Below are positions 16,710-24,605 of a stretch of 64,000 bases of DNA, piece after piece; the first letter of the stretch is position 1; each line of letters begins with the position of its first letter. The DNA lies in the NCBI RefSeq assembly GCF_025499425.1, contig NZ_JAIMCB010000007.1:186001-250000 (forward strand), written 5' to 3'. Position numbers and translations under genes: made by a program. The notes under the pieces were generated by a model. It was not told the origin of the DNA. It worked only from the letters and a program-made list of their open reading frames with translations, and ran no database searches. This DNA is from Acidiferrimicrobium sp. IK (GTDB lineage: Bacteria; Actinomycetota; Acidimicrobiia; Acidimicrobiales; Palsa-688).

Positions 16710-17849
16710 TCACGACGCCCAGCTGCCCCAGTAGGTGGGGTCCTCCGCCTGGCGGGCAGGTTCGGACAGCCCGAGAGGGTCGAAGGTGTCGATCATCACC
16801 GCCACCTCCTCGGTGCCGTCCTGGGAGGCGCTGCGCTCCAAGGCGCCGGGCTGCGGGCCGTGGGTGAAGCCGGCCGGGTGCAGGGTCATGGAGCCGGCGT
16901 TGATCCCGGCGCCGGCCCGGGACATGAAGTCTCCCCGGCTGTAGAACAACACCTCGTCGGAGTCGACGTTGGCGTGGTGGTACGGGATCTTCAACGCGCC
17001 GGGCTCGAAGTCGTAGGGCCGGGGCACGAACGAGCACACCACAAATCGGGGGCCCTGGAAGGTCTGGTGCACCGGCGGCGGCTGGTGGATCCGCCCGGTG
17101 ACCGGCTCGAAGTCGAGGATGTTGATCGCCCACGGGTAGGCGCAACCGTCCCAGCCGACCACGTCGAAGGGGTGGTGGGCCATGACGTGGCGGGTCAGGC
17201 CGGCGCGGGTGCGGACCAACACCTCGACGGGCCCCCGCAGGCGGGCGCCGCTGCTCGGCCGGGGCGCCCGGATGTCCCGCTCGGAGTACGGGGCTCCCTC
17301 GCGCAGCTGCCCGCCGGCGGTCAGGTAGCGCGCCGGAATGTCGACGTGGCCGCCGTGGGCCTCGATGAGCAGCAGCGACGCCGGCCCGGTGCTGACAAAG
17401 CGGTGAACCGCGCCGGCGGGGATGACCGCGTAGTCGCCGGGGGAGAGGGCCAGGTGACCGAACGCGGTCTCGAGGCGCATCGTGCCTTGCTGCAGGTAGG
17501 CCAGCGTGTCGCCGGTGGCGTCGCGGTACAACGGCGAGGTACCGGCGCCACCGGACCACCACGCCAGGGTGCACGTCGGGGTCCCGGCCAGGATGTGGCG
17601 TCCGGTGACAGGATCGGCGGTGTCGGCCAGCTTGGCCGTCTGCAAATGACGTGGGGAAAGCGGGTGGTTGGGTTGCAGGGCCGGGCGCCCCGACTCGAGC
17701 GCGTCCACCGCTAGCAGCGCCGAGGGGCTGTTGCGGTGGTAAAGCAGCGACGACGCCCCGCTGAAGCCCTCCTCGCCGACCAGCTCCTCGAACGCTCCCC
17801 GGAGGTGGCGCTTCGCCGGGACCTCTCCTACAGCACGGTAGTACGGCAT
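16710..17849 (-). CDS. hmgA: Homogentisate 1,2-dioxygenase
   Basis: This 379-residue cupin-fold ring-cleaving enzyme turns homogentisate into maleylacetoacetate. Likely Fe(II) ligands sit in the C-terminal half: His in YHHANVDSDE, the Glu of the same motif, and His in FTHGPQPG. The ATG at 17849 has a GGGGAGG ribosome binding site and lies within the 3' end of fahA (22-bp overlap). Longer in-frame starts run into fahA. At 379 residues it is shorter than the ~440 of the human and Pseudomonas enzymes, matching a compact actinobacterial form. Confidence 0.92.
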   Translation of the reverse strand: MPYYRAVGEVPAKRHLRGAFEELVGEEGFSGASSLLYHRNSPSALLAVDALESGRPALQPNHPLSPRHLQTAKLADTADPVTGRHILAGTPTCTLAWWSGGAGTSPLYRDATGDTLAYLQQGTMRLETAFGHLALSPGDYAVIPAGAVHRFVSTGPASLLLIEAHGGHVDIPARYLTAGGQLREGAPYSERDIRAPRPSSGARLRGPVEVLVRTRAGLTRHVMAHHPFDVVGWDGCAYPWAINILDFEPVTGRIHQPPPVHQTFQGPRFVVCSFVPRPYDFEPGALKIPYHHANVDSDEVLFYSRGDFMSRAGAGINAGSMTLHPAGFTHGPQPGALERSASQDGTEEVAVMIDTFDPLGLSEPARQAEDPTYWGSWAS

Positions 17850-18859
17850 GGTGCGATCCTCCCCTCTACGGTGCCCAGCTGCGGGCTGTGGATGGTGGCG
17901 GTCTGCCCGTCGGCCAGGTACGGACCGCCCGCCTCGATGAGGCTGCCCTCCGAACCCGGTTCGGGCCCGGAGATCGTGCCCGAACCGAGGATGTCGCCTG
18001 GCCTGGTCGCGGCCCCGCCGACGGTGACCTGGGCGTACAGCTGGGCCGGCGTCCACGCCAGGTGGCGCGACGAGACGGTGGCTCGCTCCTCGCCGTCGAC
18101 GCGCAGCACCAAGTCGACGTCCACCCCGCCGAGCGGGTCGCCGGCCAGATACCGGGCCGGGTCGGCTCCGGTGGGCGCCGGCCGGCACCGGGGCACCACG
18201 TCGAGGGGCACGACCCACGGCGAGATAGAGGTGGCGAACGACTTGCCGATGTGCGGGCCGAGCGGGAACGTCTCGAACGCCTGGATGTCGCGTGCGGACC
18301 AGTCGTTTAGGACCACGACGCCGAAGAGGTGGGCTTCGGCCTCCGCCGCGGGGACGCTGGTGCCGATTTCGCTGCCGACACCGACCACGAACCCAAGCTC
18401 CACCTCGACGTCGAGGCGGGTGCTCGGCCCGAACGTCGGCGGCTCACCGGAGCGCATCCCGGCTGGGCGGGCGACGGTGGTGCCGCTTACCACCACCGTC
18501 GACGCCCGGCCGGTGTAGCCGAGCGGGACGTGGGGCCACGCCGGCGGCACCGGCGGCTGGCCAGGCCGCAGCAGCCGGCCGAGACGCTCTACGTGGTGGC
18601 GGCAGGCGTAGAAGTCGGTGAAGTCCCCGGGCACCACCGGCAGCAGGGGAGCGGCGCCGGGGTCGGCCAGAGGCGCCCGGTCGACCGCGGCGCGCATCCG
18701 GGCCCATTCCGTCGGGCCCTCAGCCAGGACGGCCATCAGGTCCGGGTGCTGGTAGGCCGCCCCGAGCCCGGAGAGGTCGACGACCGAGCCGTCCTCCCTC
18801 CTCGCGGCCACGCCGGTAGGCAAGGCACCGAAACCGAGCAGCCACCCCACCGGTGCCAT
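17828..18859 (-). CDS. fahA: Fumarylacetoacetase
   Basis: This 343-residue enzyme is the last step of tyrosine degradation and yields fumarate and acetoacetate. Metal-site residues appear in DFTDFYACRHH (the catalytic His is in this motif), DVEVELGFVVG and VLNDWSARDIQ. The C-terminal half shows the family's GSGTISGPEPGSEGSLIE block. It is about 70 residues shorter than the canonical enzyme, mainly at the N-terminus. Its ATG at 18859 shares one base with the hpd stop (TGATG), so the two are tightly coupled. Confidence 0.92.
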   Translation of the reverse strand: MAPVGWLLGFGALPTGVAARREDGSVVDLSGLGAAYQHPDLMAVLAEGPTEWARMRAAVDRAPLADPGAAPLLPVVPGDFTDFYACRHHVERLGRLLRPGQPPVPPAWPHVPLGYTGRASTVVVSGTTVARPAGMRSGEPPTFGPSTRLDVEVELGFVVGVGSEIGTSVPAAEAEAHLFGVVVLNDWSARDIQAFETFPLGPHIGKSFATSISPWVVPLDVVPRCRPAPTGADPARYLAGDPLGGVDVDLVLRVDGEERATVSSRHLAWTPAQLYAQVTVGGAATRPGDILGSGTISGPEPGSEGSLIEAGGPYLADGQTATIHSPQLGTVEGRIAPCRTTVL

Positions 18860-19980
18860 CAGAGGTTGCCCCGGCGGCCTTGCTCCCGTTCGATGGCCTC
18901 GAACAAGGCCTTGAAGTTGCCCTCCCCGAAGCCTTCGGCGCCGTGGCGCTCGATGATCTCGACGAAAAGCGTCGGGCGGTCACCGAGCGGCTCGGTGAAC
19001 ACCTGCAGCAGGTACCCGTCGCCTTCCCGGTCGACCATGATCCCGAGGCGGGCCAGATCCTCCCACGCCAGCTCGTCGCCGAGGCCGGCCATCCGCTGCC
19101 GGGCCTGGTCGTAATAGCTGGGCGGAGGGGTCAGGCACCTCACGCCCCGAGCGGTCATTGCGTCGACCGCGGTGACGATGTCGGGGGTGTGCAGCGCGAC
19201 GTGCTGGACGCCTGGGCCGCGGTACGCGTCGAGGTACTCCTGGATCTGGCTGCGCTTGCGGCCCGGCGCCGGCTCGTTGATCGGCATGGTCACGCCTCGC
19301 CCGTTGGTCATCACCGTGGAGCGCAGCGCCGAGTACTCCGTCGAGATCTGGTCCCGGTCGAAGTGGGTCATCTCCTCGAAGCCGAACACGTCGCGGTAGA
19401 ACTCCACCCACCGGTCCAAGTCGCCCTCGCCGACGTTGCCGACGACGTGATCGATGTGCTCCAGCCCGACCCGGGGGGCGCGGCGGTCGGCGATCAGGCC
19501 GTCGGCGCTGAAGCCCGGCGCGAACCCGGGATGGCGCCGTTCGGTGAACACGTGCAGGGTGTCGCCGTAGCCGGCGACCGCGGCGTGCACCACCTTCCCC
19601 CGCTCGTCGGTGTCGGCCGCCGGGGATTGCACCGGCGTCGCCCCGTGGGCGACCGCGGCGTTAAAGGCGGCGTCGGCGTCGTCGACCGCGAAGCTGAGGC
19701 CGCGGACCCCGTCGCCGTGCAAGCGCACGTGGTCCCAGACCGCGTCGGCGGGGTCGAGCGCCGCGGTGACCACCAGCCGGATGGCGCCCTGCTCCAGGAC
19801 GTAGCTGACCCGCTCCGGGCGGCCGGTCTCCGGTCCCGAGTACCCGGTCACCGAGAACCCGAAGGCGCTGACGTAGAGCTGGGCCACCGCACGGGCGTTG
19901 CCCACCCACAGTTCCAGGCAGTCCCAGCCGCGCAGCAGATGAGCGGGACGAGCAACGACAGGAGTTGTGACAGCGGTCAT
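18859..19980 (-). CDS. hpd: 4-Hydroxyphenylpyruvate dioxygenase
   Basis: This 373-residue Fe(II) dioxygenase makes homogentisate from 4-hydroxyphenylpyruvate. It has two vicinal-oxygen-chelate domains. The metal ligands are visible as His in EHIDHVVG, His in QHVALHTPDIV and Glu in FVEIIERHG. The conserved C-terminal GFGEGNFKALFEAIEREQ is intact. It is the first gene of the minus-strand hpd-fahA-hmgA-phhA operon. A TTGACA -35 sequence lies about 30 bases upstream (20009-20014, read on the minus strand). The divergent Lrp/AsnC gene is the obvious candidate regulator. Confidence 0.94.
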   Translation of the reverse strand: MTAVTTPVVARPAHLLRGWDCLELWVGNARAVAQLYVSAFGFSVTGYSGPETGRPERVSYVLEQGAIRLVVTAALDPADAVWDHVRLHGDGVRGLSFAVDDADAAFNAAVAHGATPVQSPAADTDERGKVVHAAVAGYGDTLHVFTERRHPGFAPGFSADGLIADRRAPRVGLEHIDHVVGNVGEGDLDRWVEFYRDVFGFEEMTHFDRDQISTEYSALRSTVMTNGRGVTMPINEPAPGRKRSQIQEYLDAYRGPGVQHVALHTPDIVTAVDAMTARGVRCLTPPPSYYDQARQRMAGLGDELAWEDLARLGIMVDREGDGYLLQVFTEPLGDRPTLFVEIIERHGAEGFGEGNFKALFEAIEREQGRRGNL

Positions 19981-20071
19981 ACCCCCATGCTGGTCGCAAT
20001 CGCTGATTTGTCAACGCAGCGCGGTTCTGCTGTGCAGATTGACCAGGGATGTGGGGGATAGTCTGGACAGA
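19981..20071. promoter_or_regulatory. Divergent promoter region between hpd and the Lrp/AsnC gene
   Basis: In these 91 bases the minus strand carries TTGACA at 20009-20014, a consensus -35 for hpd. The plus strand carries TAGTCT at 20059-20064, seven bases before the regulator's GTG. A loose dyad (CAATC ... GATTG, about 19997-20041) could bind an Lrp-type protein. That last point is a guess. Confidence 0.5.
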
Positions 20072-20545
20072 GTGATCGACGATCTGGACCGCAGGATCCT
20101 CGCCGCCCTGGCCGGCGCCCCCCGGGCGGGGATCTTGACGTTGGCCCGGGACCTGGGAGTGGCCAGGGGGACGGTCCAGGCCCGCCTCGACCGGATGATC
20201 GCCGCGGGGATCGTCACCGGCTTCGGCCCCGACGTTGACCTGGGCGCCATCGGATACCGGGTCACCGCCTTCGTCACCCTGGAGATCGCGCAGGGCCGGA
20301 TGGGGGACGTCGCTCGCCACCTGCGCGACATCCCTCAGGTCCTCGAGGTGCACATGGTCACCGGAGTCGGTGACCTGCTGTGCCGGGTGGTGGCCCGCAC
20401 CAATGACGACCTGGGGGCGGTGCTGGCCCACATCCTCGAGGTCCCCGGCATCGCGCGCACCACCACGGTGCTGTCCCTCGACGAGATCGTCGCCGCCCGC
20501 ACCGGGCCGGCCATCGCCGCGGCGGTAGCCGCGTCGGTTCCGTAG
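20072..20545 (+). CDS. Lrp/AsnC-family transcriptional regulator
   Basis: This 157-residue feast/famine regulator has an N-terminal helix-turn-helix (residues 1-60: DDLDRRILAALAG, LARDLGVARGTVQARLDRM) and a C-terminal RAM ligand-binding domain. I chose the GTG at 20072 because TAGTCT ends 7 bases upstream. The GTG at 20051 is an alternative. It is divergent from hpd, so it probably senses an aromatic amino acid or its keto acid and controls the phenylalanine/tyrosine operon. Confidence 0.9.
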   Translation: MIDDLDRRILAALAGAPRAGILTLARDLGVARGTVQARLDRMIAAGIVTGFGPDVDLGAIGYRVTAFVTLEIAQGRMGDVARHLRDIPQVLEVHMVTGVGDLLCRVVARTNDDLGAVLAHILEVPGIARTTTVLSLDEIVAARTGPAIAAAVAASVP

Positions 20546-20548
20546 CGT
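20543..20548 (+). promoter_or_regulatory. Putative -10 element (TAGCGT), leaderless start
   Basis: TAGCGT ends 6 bases before the ATG of the DDN-like gene and overlaps the stop region of the Lrp/AsnC gene. Confidence 0.45.
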
Positions 20549-20554
20549 TGGGGC

Positions 20555-21007
20555 ATGCCTCTCACCGGTGAGTACCAGCCGAGCCCCGAGCAGTGGGTCC
20601 GGGACCAAGTCGATCTCTACGAGCGCTCGGGCGGCACCGAGGGCACGACCCTGCGGGACAAGCCCGTGATCGTGCTTACGACGGTGGGCGCCAAGAGCGG
20701 CAAGATCCGCAAGACCCCGCTCATGCGCGTCGAGCACGAGGGGCGCTACGCAGTGGTCGCGTCGCAAGGCGGCGCCCCGACGCACCCGACGTGGTACCAC
20801 AACATCGTCGCCAACCCCCACGTCGAGTTGCAGGACGGCCCGGTCCGCCAGGACATGACCGCCCGGGAAGTCACCGGCGACGAGCGCGCCGAGTGGTGGG
20901 AGCGGGCGGTAGCCGCCTGGCCGGACTATGCCGACTATCAGACGAAGACCGATCGGGTCATCCCGGTGTTCGTCCTCGAGGCGTCTGCGCCGGCCCGAAA
21001 TGGGTAG
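20555..21007 (+). CDS. Deazaflavin (F420)-dependent nitroreductase-family protein, DDN-like
   Basis: This 150-residue split-barrel protein is of the DDN/FDOR-A type, named for the mycobacterial F420H2-dependent nitroreductase. Diagnostic segments are [19 protein letters not shown] (phosphate-binding Lys/Arg of the cofactor), [19 protein letters not shown] and [21 protein letters not shown]. The physiological substrate is unknown; relatives reduce quinones. It starts at the ATG at 20555. A 48-residue ORF follows 9 bases after its stop. Confidence 0.88.
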   Translation: MPLTGEYQPSPEQWVRDQVDLYERSGGTEGTTLRDKPVIVLTTVGAKSGKIRKTPLMRVEHEGRYAVVASQGGAPTHPTWYHNIVANPHVELQDGPVRQDMTAREVTGDERAEWWERAVAAWPDYADYQTKTDRVIPVFVLEASAPARNG

Positions 21008-21016
21008 ATCGGCTCC

Positions 21017-21163
21017 ATGAGCAGCGAGCGCAGCAGCGAACCGTCCTCCCGGGTGGCACCTCGTCCCGAGGAGACCGAGCGGGCCGCGGAGCAGGCCCAG
21101 GAGCACGTCGAGACGGTCGACAAGGGTCCCGGCGCCCCGATGCAGCACGGGGAGAACCGGTGA
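21017..21163 (+). CDS. Small acidic protein (48 aa) overlapping the HAD gene
   Basis: This short ORF of 48 codons encodes a hydrophilic, Ser/Glu-rich, probably disordered protein (MSSERSSEPSSRVAP ... PMQHGENR) of no family known to me. Support comes from its position: ATG 9 bases after the DDN-like gene and a GTGA overlap with the HAD phosphatase gene at 21160. No clear ribosome binding site is visible, so it may be read by coupling. Confidence 0.5.
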   Translation: MSSERSSEPSSRVAPRPEETERAAEQAQEHVETVDKGPGAPMQHGENR

Positions 21164-21813
21164 GGCCGGGGGTCATCTTCGATCTCGACGGCACCCTGAT
21201 CGACTCGAACTACCTCCACACCCTGGCTTGGTCCCGGGCCCTCGAGGACTGCGGGGAGTGGGCTCCGAGCAACGCCATCCACCGACTGGTCGGCATGGGC
21301 GGCGACCAGCTGCTGCCGGAGCTGCTCGGCCGGGACCTGCCCGCCGCGTCGGACCGGCGGGCCACTCGCTACAAGGAGCTGATCGAAGAGGTGCGGCCGT
21401 TCCCGGGCGCAGAGGTGCTGCTGCGCCTGCTTCGTTCCGAAGGCCTCGCGGTCGTGCTGGCTACGTCGTCGCCCGACGAGGAGCTGGAGCGCCTTTTGCC
21501 GCTGGTCGGCGGCCGGGACCGCTTCGACGCGGTCACCAGCGCCGGCGATGTCGCCGCGTCCAAGCCGGCCCCAGACGTTTTCGAGGCCGCGGTGCGAAGC
21601 GCGTCTCTCGACGCGTCCCGCGCGGTGGTGGTGGGCGACAGCGTGTGGGACATCCACGCGGCTCGAGCCGCCGGCCTGGCGTGCATCGGGGTGGAGACCG
21701 GCGGCTTCTCCCGCCACGAGTTGGCCGAGTCCGGGGCGTTGGCGGTGTACCGGGACGTGGCCGAGCTGTCGGCTCAGTGGCGGACCAGCCCGATCGGCGG
21801 TCTCCGCCCCTGA
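21160..21813 (+). CDS. HAD-superfamily hydrolase (phosphoglycolate phosphatase/beta-PGM-like)
   Basis: This 217-residue phosphatase has motif I FDLDGTLIDSN (nucleophile Asp about residue 8), a helical cap, motif II ATSSP, Lys in SKPAPDVFEAA (motif III) and VVVGDSVWDI (motif IV). I start it at the GTG at 21160, immediately before motif I and overlapping the small ORF upstream. Longer in-frame ORFs run back through other genes. The substrate is not predictable beyond small sugar or organic phosphates. Confidence 0.88.
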   Translation: MRPGVIFDLDGTLIDSNYLHTLAWSRALEDCGEWAPSNAIHRLVGMGGDQLLPELLGRDLPAASDRRATRYKELIEEVRPFPGAEVLLRLLRSEGLAVVLATSSPDEELERLLPLVGGRDRFDAVTSAGDVAASKPAPDVFEAAVRSASLDASRAVVVGDSVWDIHAARAAGLACIGVETGGFSRHELAESGALAVYRDVAELSAQWRTSPIGGLRP

Positions 21814-21946
21814 GGCGGGCCGGCGACGGCGAGGTGGTCGCGGCTGCTCGTTGCTGACCCGCCGTCGGTGACGGCGTCGGCCTGGCGGGCAGGTGGAACA
21901 GCCGGCCGCCGGGCGGCCGGTACAGTGGAGTCATCGTGGAGTCGCG

Positions 21947-22525
21947 GTGAACCTGGCCGTCGCCGCAGCCGTGTTTCCTCTGATCTTCCTGGGGGAGTTG
22001 CCCGACAAGACGATGTTCGCGTCGCTCGTCTTGGCCTCGAAGGGCCGCCCCGCCGCGGTGTGGGTGGGCGCGGCAGCCGCGTTCCTGCTGCACGTGATCA
22101 TCGCGGTCACCGCCGGCGTCGTGTTGTTCCACCTCGTCGACCATCGCATCCTCGATGTCGCTGTGGCCGCGTTGTTCTTCGCCGGCGCGGCGTACTCGTG
22201 GCACATCCGCAACGAAACCGAAGACGACGACGACGCCGCCGCGGTGGGCGGTTCGGCGCTTCGCACCGCGGCCACCGCCACCGGGGTCATCTTCGTCGCC
22301 GAGTGGGGCGACTTGACCCAGATCCTCACCGCCAACCTGGCCGCCCGCTACCACTCGGCGGTGTCGGTCGGGGTGGGCGCGCTCCTGGCCCTGTGGGCGG
22401 TTGCTGCCATCGCGGTCATCGGCGGGTCGGGCCTCATGCGGGTGCTGTCGGTGCGCACCCTGCGGGTGGTGACCGCCGTTGTGCTCGTCGGGTTCGGGGC
22501 GTTTTCTCTTGCCAGTGCCCTCTGA
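21947..22525 (+). CDS. TMEM165/GDT1 (UPF0016) family membrane transporter
   Basis: This 192-residue membrane protein has six hydrophobic segments arranged as two homologous halves, each with an acidic signature: FLGELPDKTMFASLVL and FVAEWGDLTQILTANL. Between them is an acidic loop (TEDDDDAAA). The family exports Mn2+ or Ca2+ in exchange for protons. The GTG at 21947 has a GGAG site 6-9 bases upstream. TACAGT at 21921-21926 is a plausible -10. Confidence 0.9.
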   Translation: MNLAVAAAVFPLIFLGELPDKTMFASLVLASKGRPAAVWVGAAAAFLLHVIIAVTAGVVLFHLVDHRILDVAVAALFFAGAAYSWHIRNETEDDDDAAAVGGSALRTAATATGVIFVAEWGDLTQILTANLAARYHSAVSVGVGALLALWAVAAIAVIGGSGLMRVLSVRTLRVVTAVVLVGFGAFSLASAL

Positions 22526-22585
22526 ACCTCGGCCCCGGCCCGACGTGCAAGGCTGCAGGGGGATGTTCGCCGCCCGGAGGAACCC

Positions 22586-24091
22586 ATGACAGCTACCGAC
22601 TCCACCCAACAGCAGGCACCGTTCCAGGCCGCGGCGGCCGGCCCCTCCCAGGAGGGCTCGGCCTGTGATCCCCAGGTGATCGTCCTGTTCGGGGCGACCG
22701 GGGACTTGGCGCAGCGCAAGTTGCTTCCAGCCCTGCTCCACCTGTGGCAGGCCGGTCTCCTGCCCGAGTGCCGCATCGTCGGCACCTCCCTCGACGACTT
22801 CGACGACGAGGAGTTCCGTCGCTTCGCCCGAAAGGCCTGCGAGGAGTTCGGCCGGTCGTCGGTGAACGACGGTCAGTGGGGCGCGTTCGCGTCGAAGCTG
22901 CACTATGTGGCCAGCCGCGCCGGCGCGTCTGGGCTGGCCGAGACCGTGCACCGGGTGGAGGAGGACCTTGGCCCGACGCTGCCCCGCCGGCTGCACTACC
23001 TGAGCATCCCGCCGGCCGCGGCGGAGACGGTAGTGCACATGCTCGGAGAGGCGGGGCTGGCCGAGCGCTCCAGGATCATCATGGAGAAGCCCTTCGGGAC
23101 CGATCTGGCCAGCTCCAGGCTGCTCAACGCGCACGTCCACGACGTGTTCCGCGAGGACCAGGTGTTCCGCATCGACCACTTCCTCGGAAAGGAAGCGGCC
23201 CAGAACATCCTGGCGTTCCGGTTCGCCAACGGTCTCTTCGAGCCGATCTGGAACCGAGACCACATCGACCACGTGCAGATCGACGTGCCCGAAACCCTTT
23301 CCGTCGGCGCTCGCGCCGGGTTCTACGAAGCGACCGGGGCCTACTCCGACATGGTCGTCACCCACCTGTTCCAGATCCTCGGGTTTGTCGCCATGGAACC
23401 GCCCACCGCGCTGGAACCCAGGGCCATCAGCGAGGAGAAGAACAAGGTCTTTCGCAGCATGCAGCCGATCGACCCTCAGTCGGTGGTGCGGGGCCAGTAC
23501 GAGGGGTACCGCAGCGAGCCGGGCGTGGCGCCCAACTCCCAGACCGAGACGTTCGTGGCGTTGCGCTGCGAGATCGACAACTGGCGCTGGGCTGGGGTGC
23601 CGTTCTACCTGCGGACCGGGAAGCGGATGGCGGAGGGCGCCCGGATCATCTCCATCGCCTTTCGCGAGCCACCGAAGAGCATGTTCCCGGCCGACTCCGG
23701 TGTCGGCGTCCAAGGCCCGGACCACCTGACGTTCGATCTCGCCGACTCCTCCAAGCTGTCCCTGTCGTTCTACGGCAAGCGGCCCGGACCCGGGATGCAC
23801 CTGGACAAGCTGAGCCTGCAGTTCGCATTGCACGAGACCGGCCGCGAGTCCGACGTCTTGGAGGCCTACGAGCGGCTCATCCACGACGCCATGACCGGCG
23901 ACCACACCCTGTTCACCACCGCGGAGGGTATCGAGCGGCTGTGGGAGGTCTCCGCCCCGTTGCAGGCCGCCCCCCCGAAGGTGAAGCCTTACTGGCAGGG
24001 CTCATGGGGTCCAGACGGCACCGAAGAACTCATCGCGCCCCGAGAGTGGCGCATGCCGTTCAAGCGGGGCTGGCGCAACGCGACGTCCTGA
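22586..24091 (+). CDS. zwf: Glucose-6-phosphate 1-dehydrogenase
   Basis: This 501-residue first enzyme of the oxidative pentose phosphate pathway has the coenzyme motif FGATGDLAQRK (about 33-43) and the active-site RIDHFLGKE (about 195-203). The NADP-domain and the large beta+alpha C-terminal domain are complete. The ATG at 22586 follows CGGAGGAA. No gnd, opcA or tal genes are adjacent, so this is an isolated zwf. A strong hairpin terminator follows at 24109-24137. Confidence 0.95.
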   Translation: MTATDSTQQQAPFQAAAAGPSQEGSACDPQVIVLFGATGDLAQRKLLPALLHLWQAGLLPECRIVGTSLDDFDDEEFRRFARKACEEFGRSSVNDGQWGAFASKLHYVASRAGASGLAETVHRVEEDLGPTLPRRLHYLSIPPAAAETVVHMLGEAGLAERSRIIMEKPFGTDLASSRLLNAHVHDVFREDQVFRIDHFLGKEAAQNILAFRFANGLFEPIWNRDHIDHVQIDVPETLSVGARAGFYEATGAYSDMVVTHLFQILGFVAMEPPTALEPRAISEEKNKVFRSMQPIDPQSVVRGQYEGYRSEPGVAPNSQTETFVALRCEIDNWRWAGVPFYLRTGKRMAEGARIISIAFREPPKSMFPADSGVGVQGPDHLTFDLADSSKLSLSFYGKRPGPGMHLDKLSLQFALHETGRESDVLEAYERLIHDAMTGDHTLFTTAEGIERLWEVSAPLQAAPPKVKPYWQGSWGPDGTEELIAPREWRMPFKRGWRNATS

Positions 24092-24108
24092 GCGCTCGGG
24101 CTGCTGAG

Positions 24109-24137
24109 GGGCGTCAGGGCGCACAGCCCTGACGCCC
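24109..24137. terminator. Bidirectional hairpin terminator between zwf and the His-rich gene
   Basis: A perfect 12-bp stem (GGGCGTCAGGGC / GCCCTGACGCCC) with a 5-base loop lies between two convergent genes. Confidence 0.75.
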
Positions 24138-24158
24138 TCCAACAGCGCCCGCGAGCGT

Positions 24159-24512
24159 CTAAGCGTCGCTCGTGGGGGTAGCCGGTGCCGGCTCGGCCAG
24201 CACCGAGAAAACTTCTCTGCGGGCCTGCTCGAGGATCGCCTCGATCCGGGCGTGCTGCTCGGGGGCGGAGTGGGCGGCGGCGCGCACCGCGCTCAGCAGC
24301 GCGAAGGCGGACCGGCCGAGACCCCAGGAGCGGTCGTCGGGGTCACCGATGCCGCATGGCCCGGGGCCGAACGGGCCGCTGGCGAAGCGGCCCGGGCCGC
24401 CTCGCCGGCCTCGCCGGCGCTCCCCGAACGGGCCGCCGCGCCCGTACCCCTCGTGGTCGTGGTCGTGGTGCCCGCCGTCGTGACGGTCGTGATGATGGTC
24501 GTGGTCGTGCAT
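24159..24512 (-). CDS. His-rich small protein behind a palindromic operator
   Basis: This 117-residue protein has an N-terminal histidine/aspartate tract (10 of the first 20 residues are His), a Gly/Arg/Pro-rich middle and a C-terminal helix (HARIEAILEQARREVFSVLAE). The ATG at 24512 has an AGGAGG ribosome binding site. His/Gly-rich leaders of this kind occur on PadR-type regulators in actinobacteria, and the helix resembles their tail, but no winged-helix domain is visible. A metal-buffering role or a degenerate regulator are both possible. The operator upstream suggests metal- or repressor-controlled expression. Confidence 0.7.
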   Translation of the reverse strand: MHDHDHHHDRHDGGHHDHDHEGYGRGGPFGERRRGRRGGPGRFASGPFGPGPCGIGDPDDRSWGLGRSAFALLSAVRAAAHSAPEQHARIEAILEQARREVFSVLAEPAPATPTSDA

Positions 24513-24540
24513 GGTGCAACGCCTCCTGATCGGTGTGTCG

Positions 24541-24578
24541 GTAACGACTATCGCAGTATATTCGCGATATATCGTTAC
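24541..24578. promoter_or_regulatory. Nested inverted-repeat operator upstream of the His-rich gene
   Basis: The outer arms GTAACGA / TCGTTAC (24541-24547, 24572-24578) enclose inner arms TATCGC / GCGATA (24549-24554, 24564-24569). The whole is AT-rich against a very GC-rich background. It resembles the TATATCGCGATATA-like sites bound by PadR-type repressors. Confidence 0.7.
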
Positions 24579-24605
24579 GTGTGACCGGAGGTGGGGCGGG
24601 GCTGG

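Noticed and set aside
21533-23905. 790-codon open frame on the minus strand
   Set aside because: It is antisense to the GDT1-family gene and zwf, and is a composition artefact.
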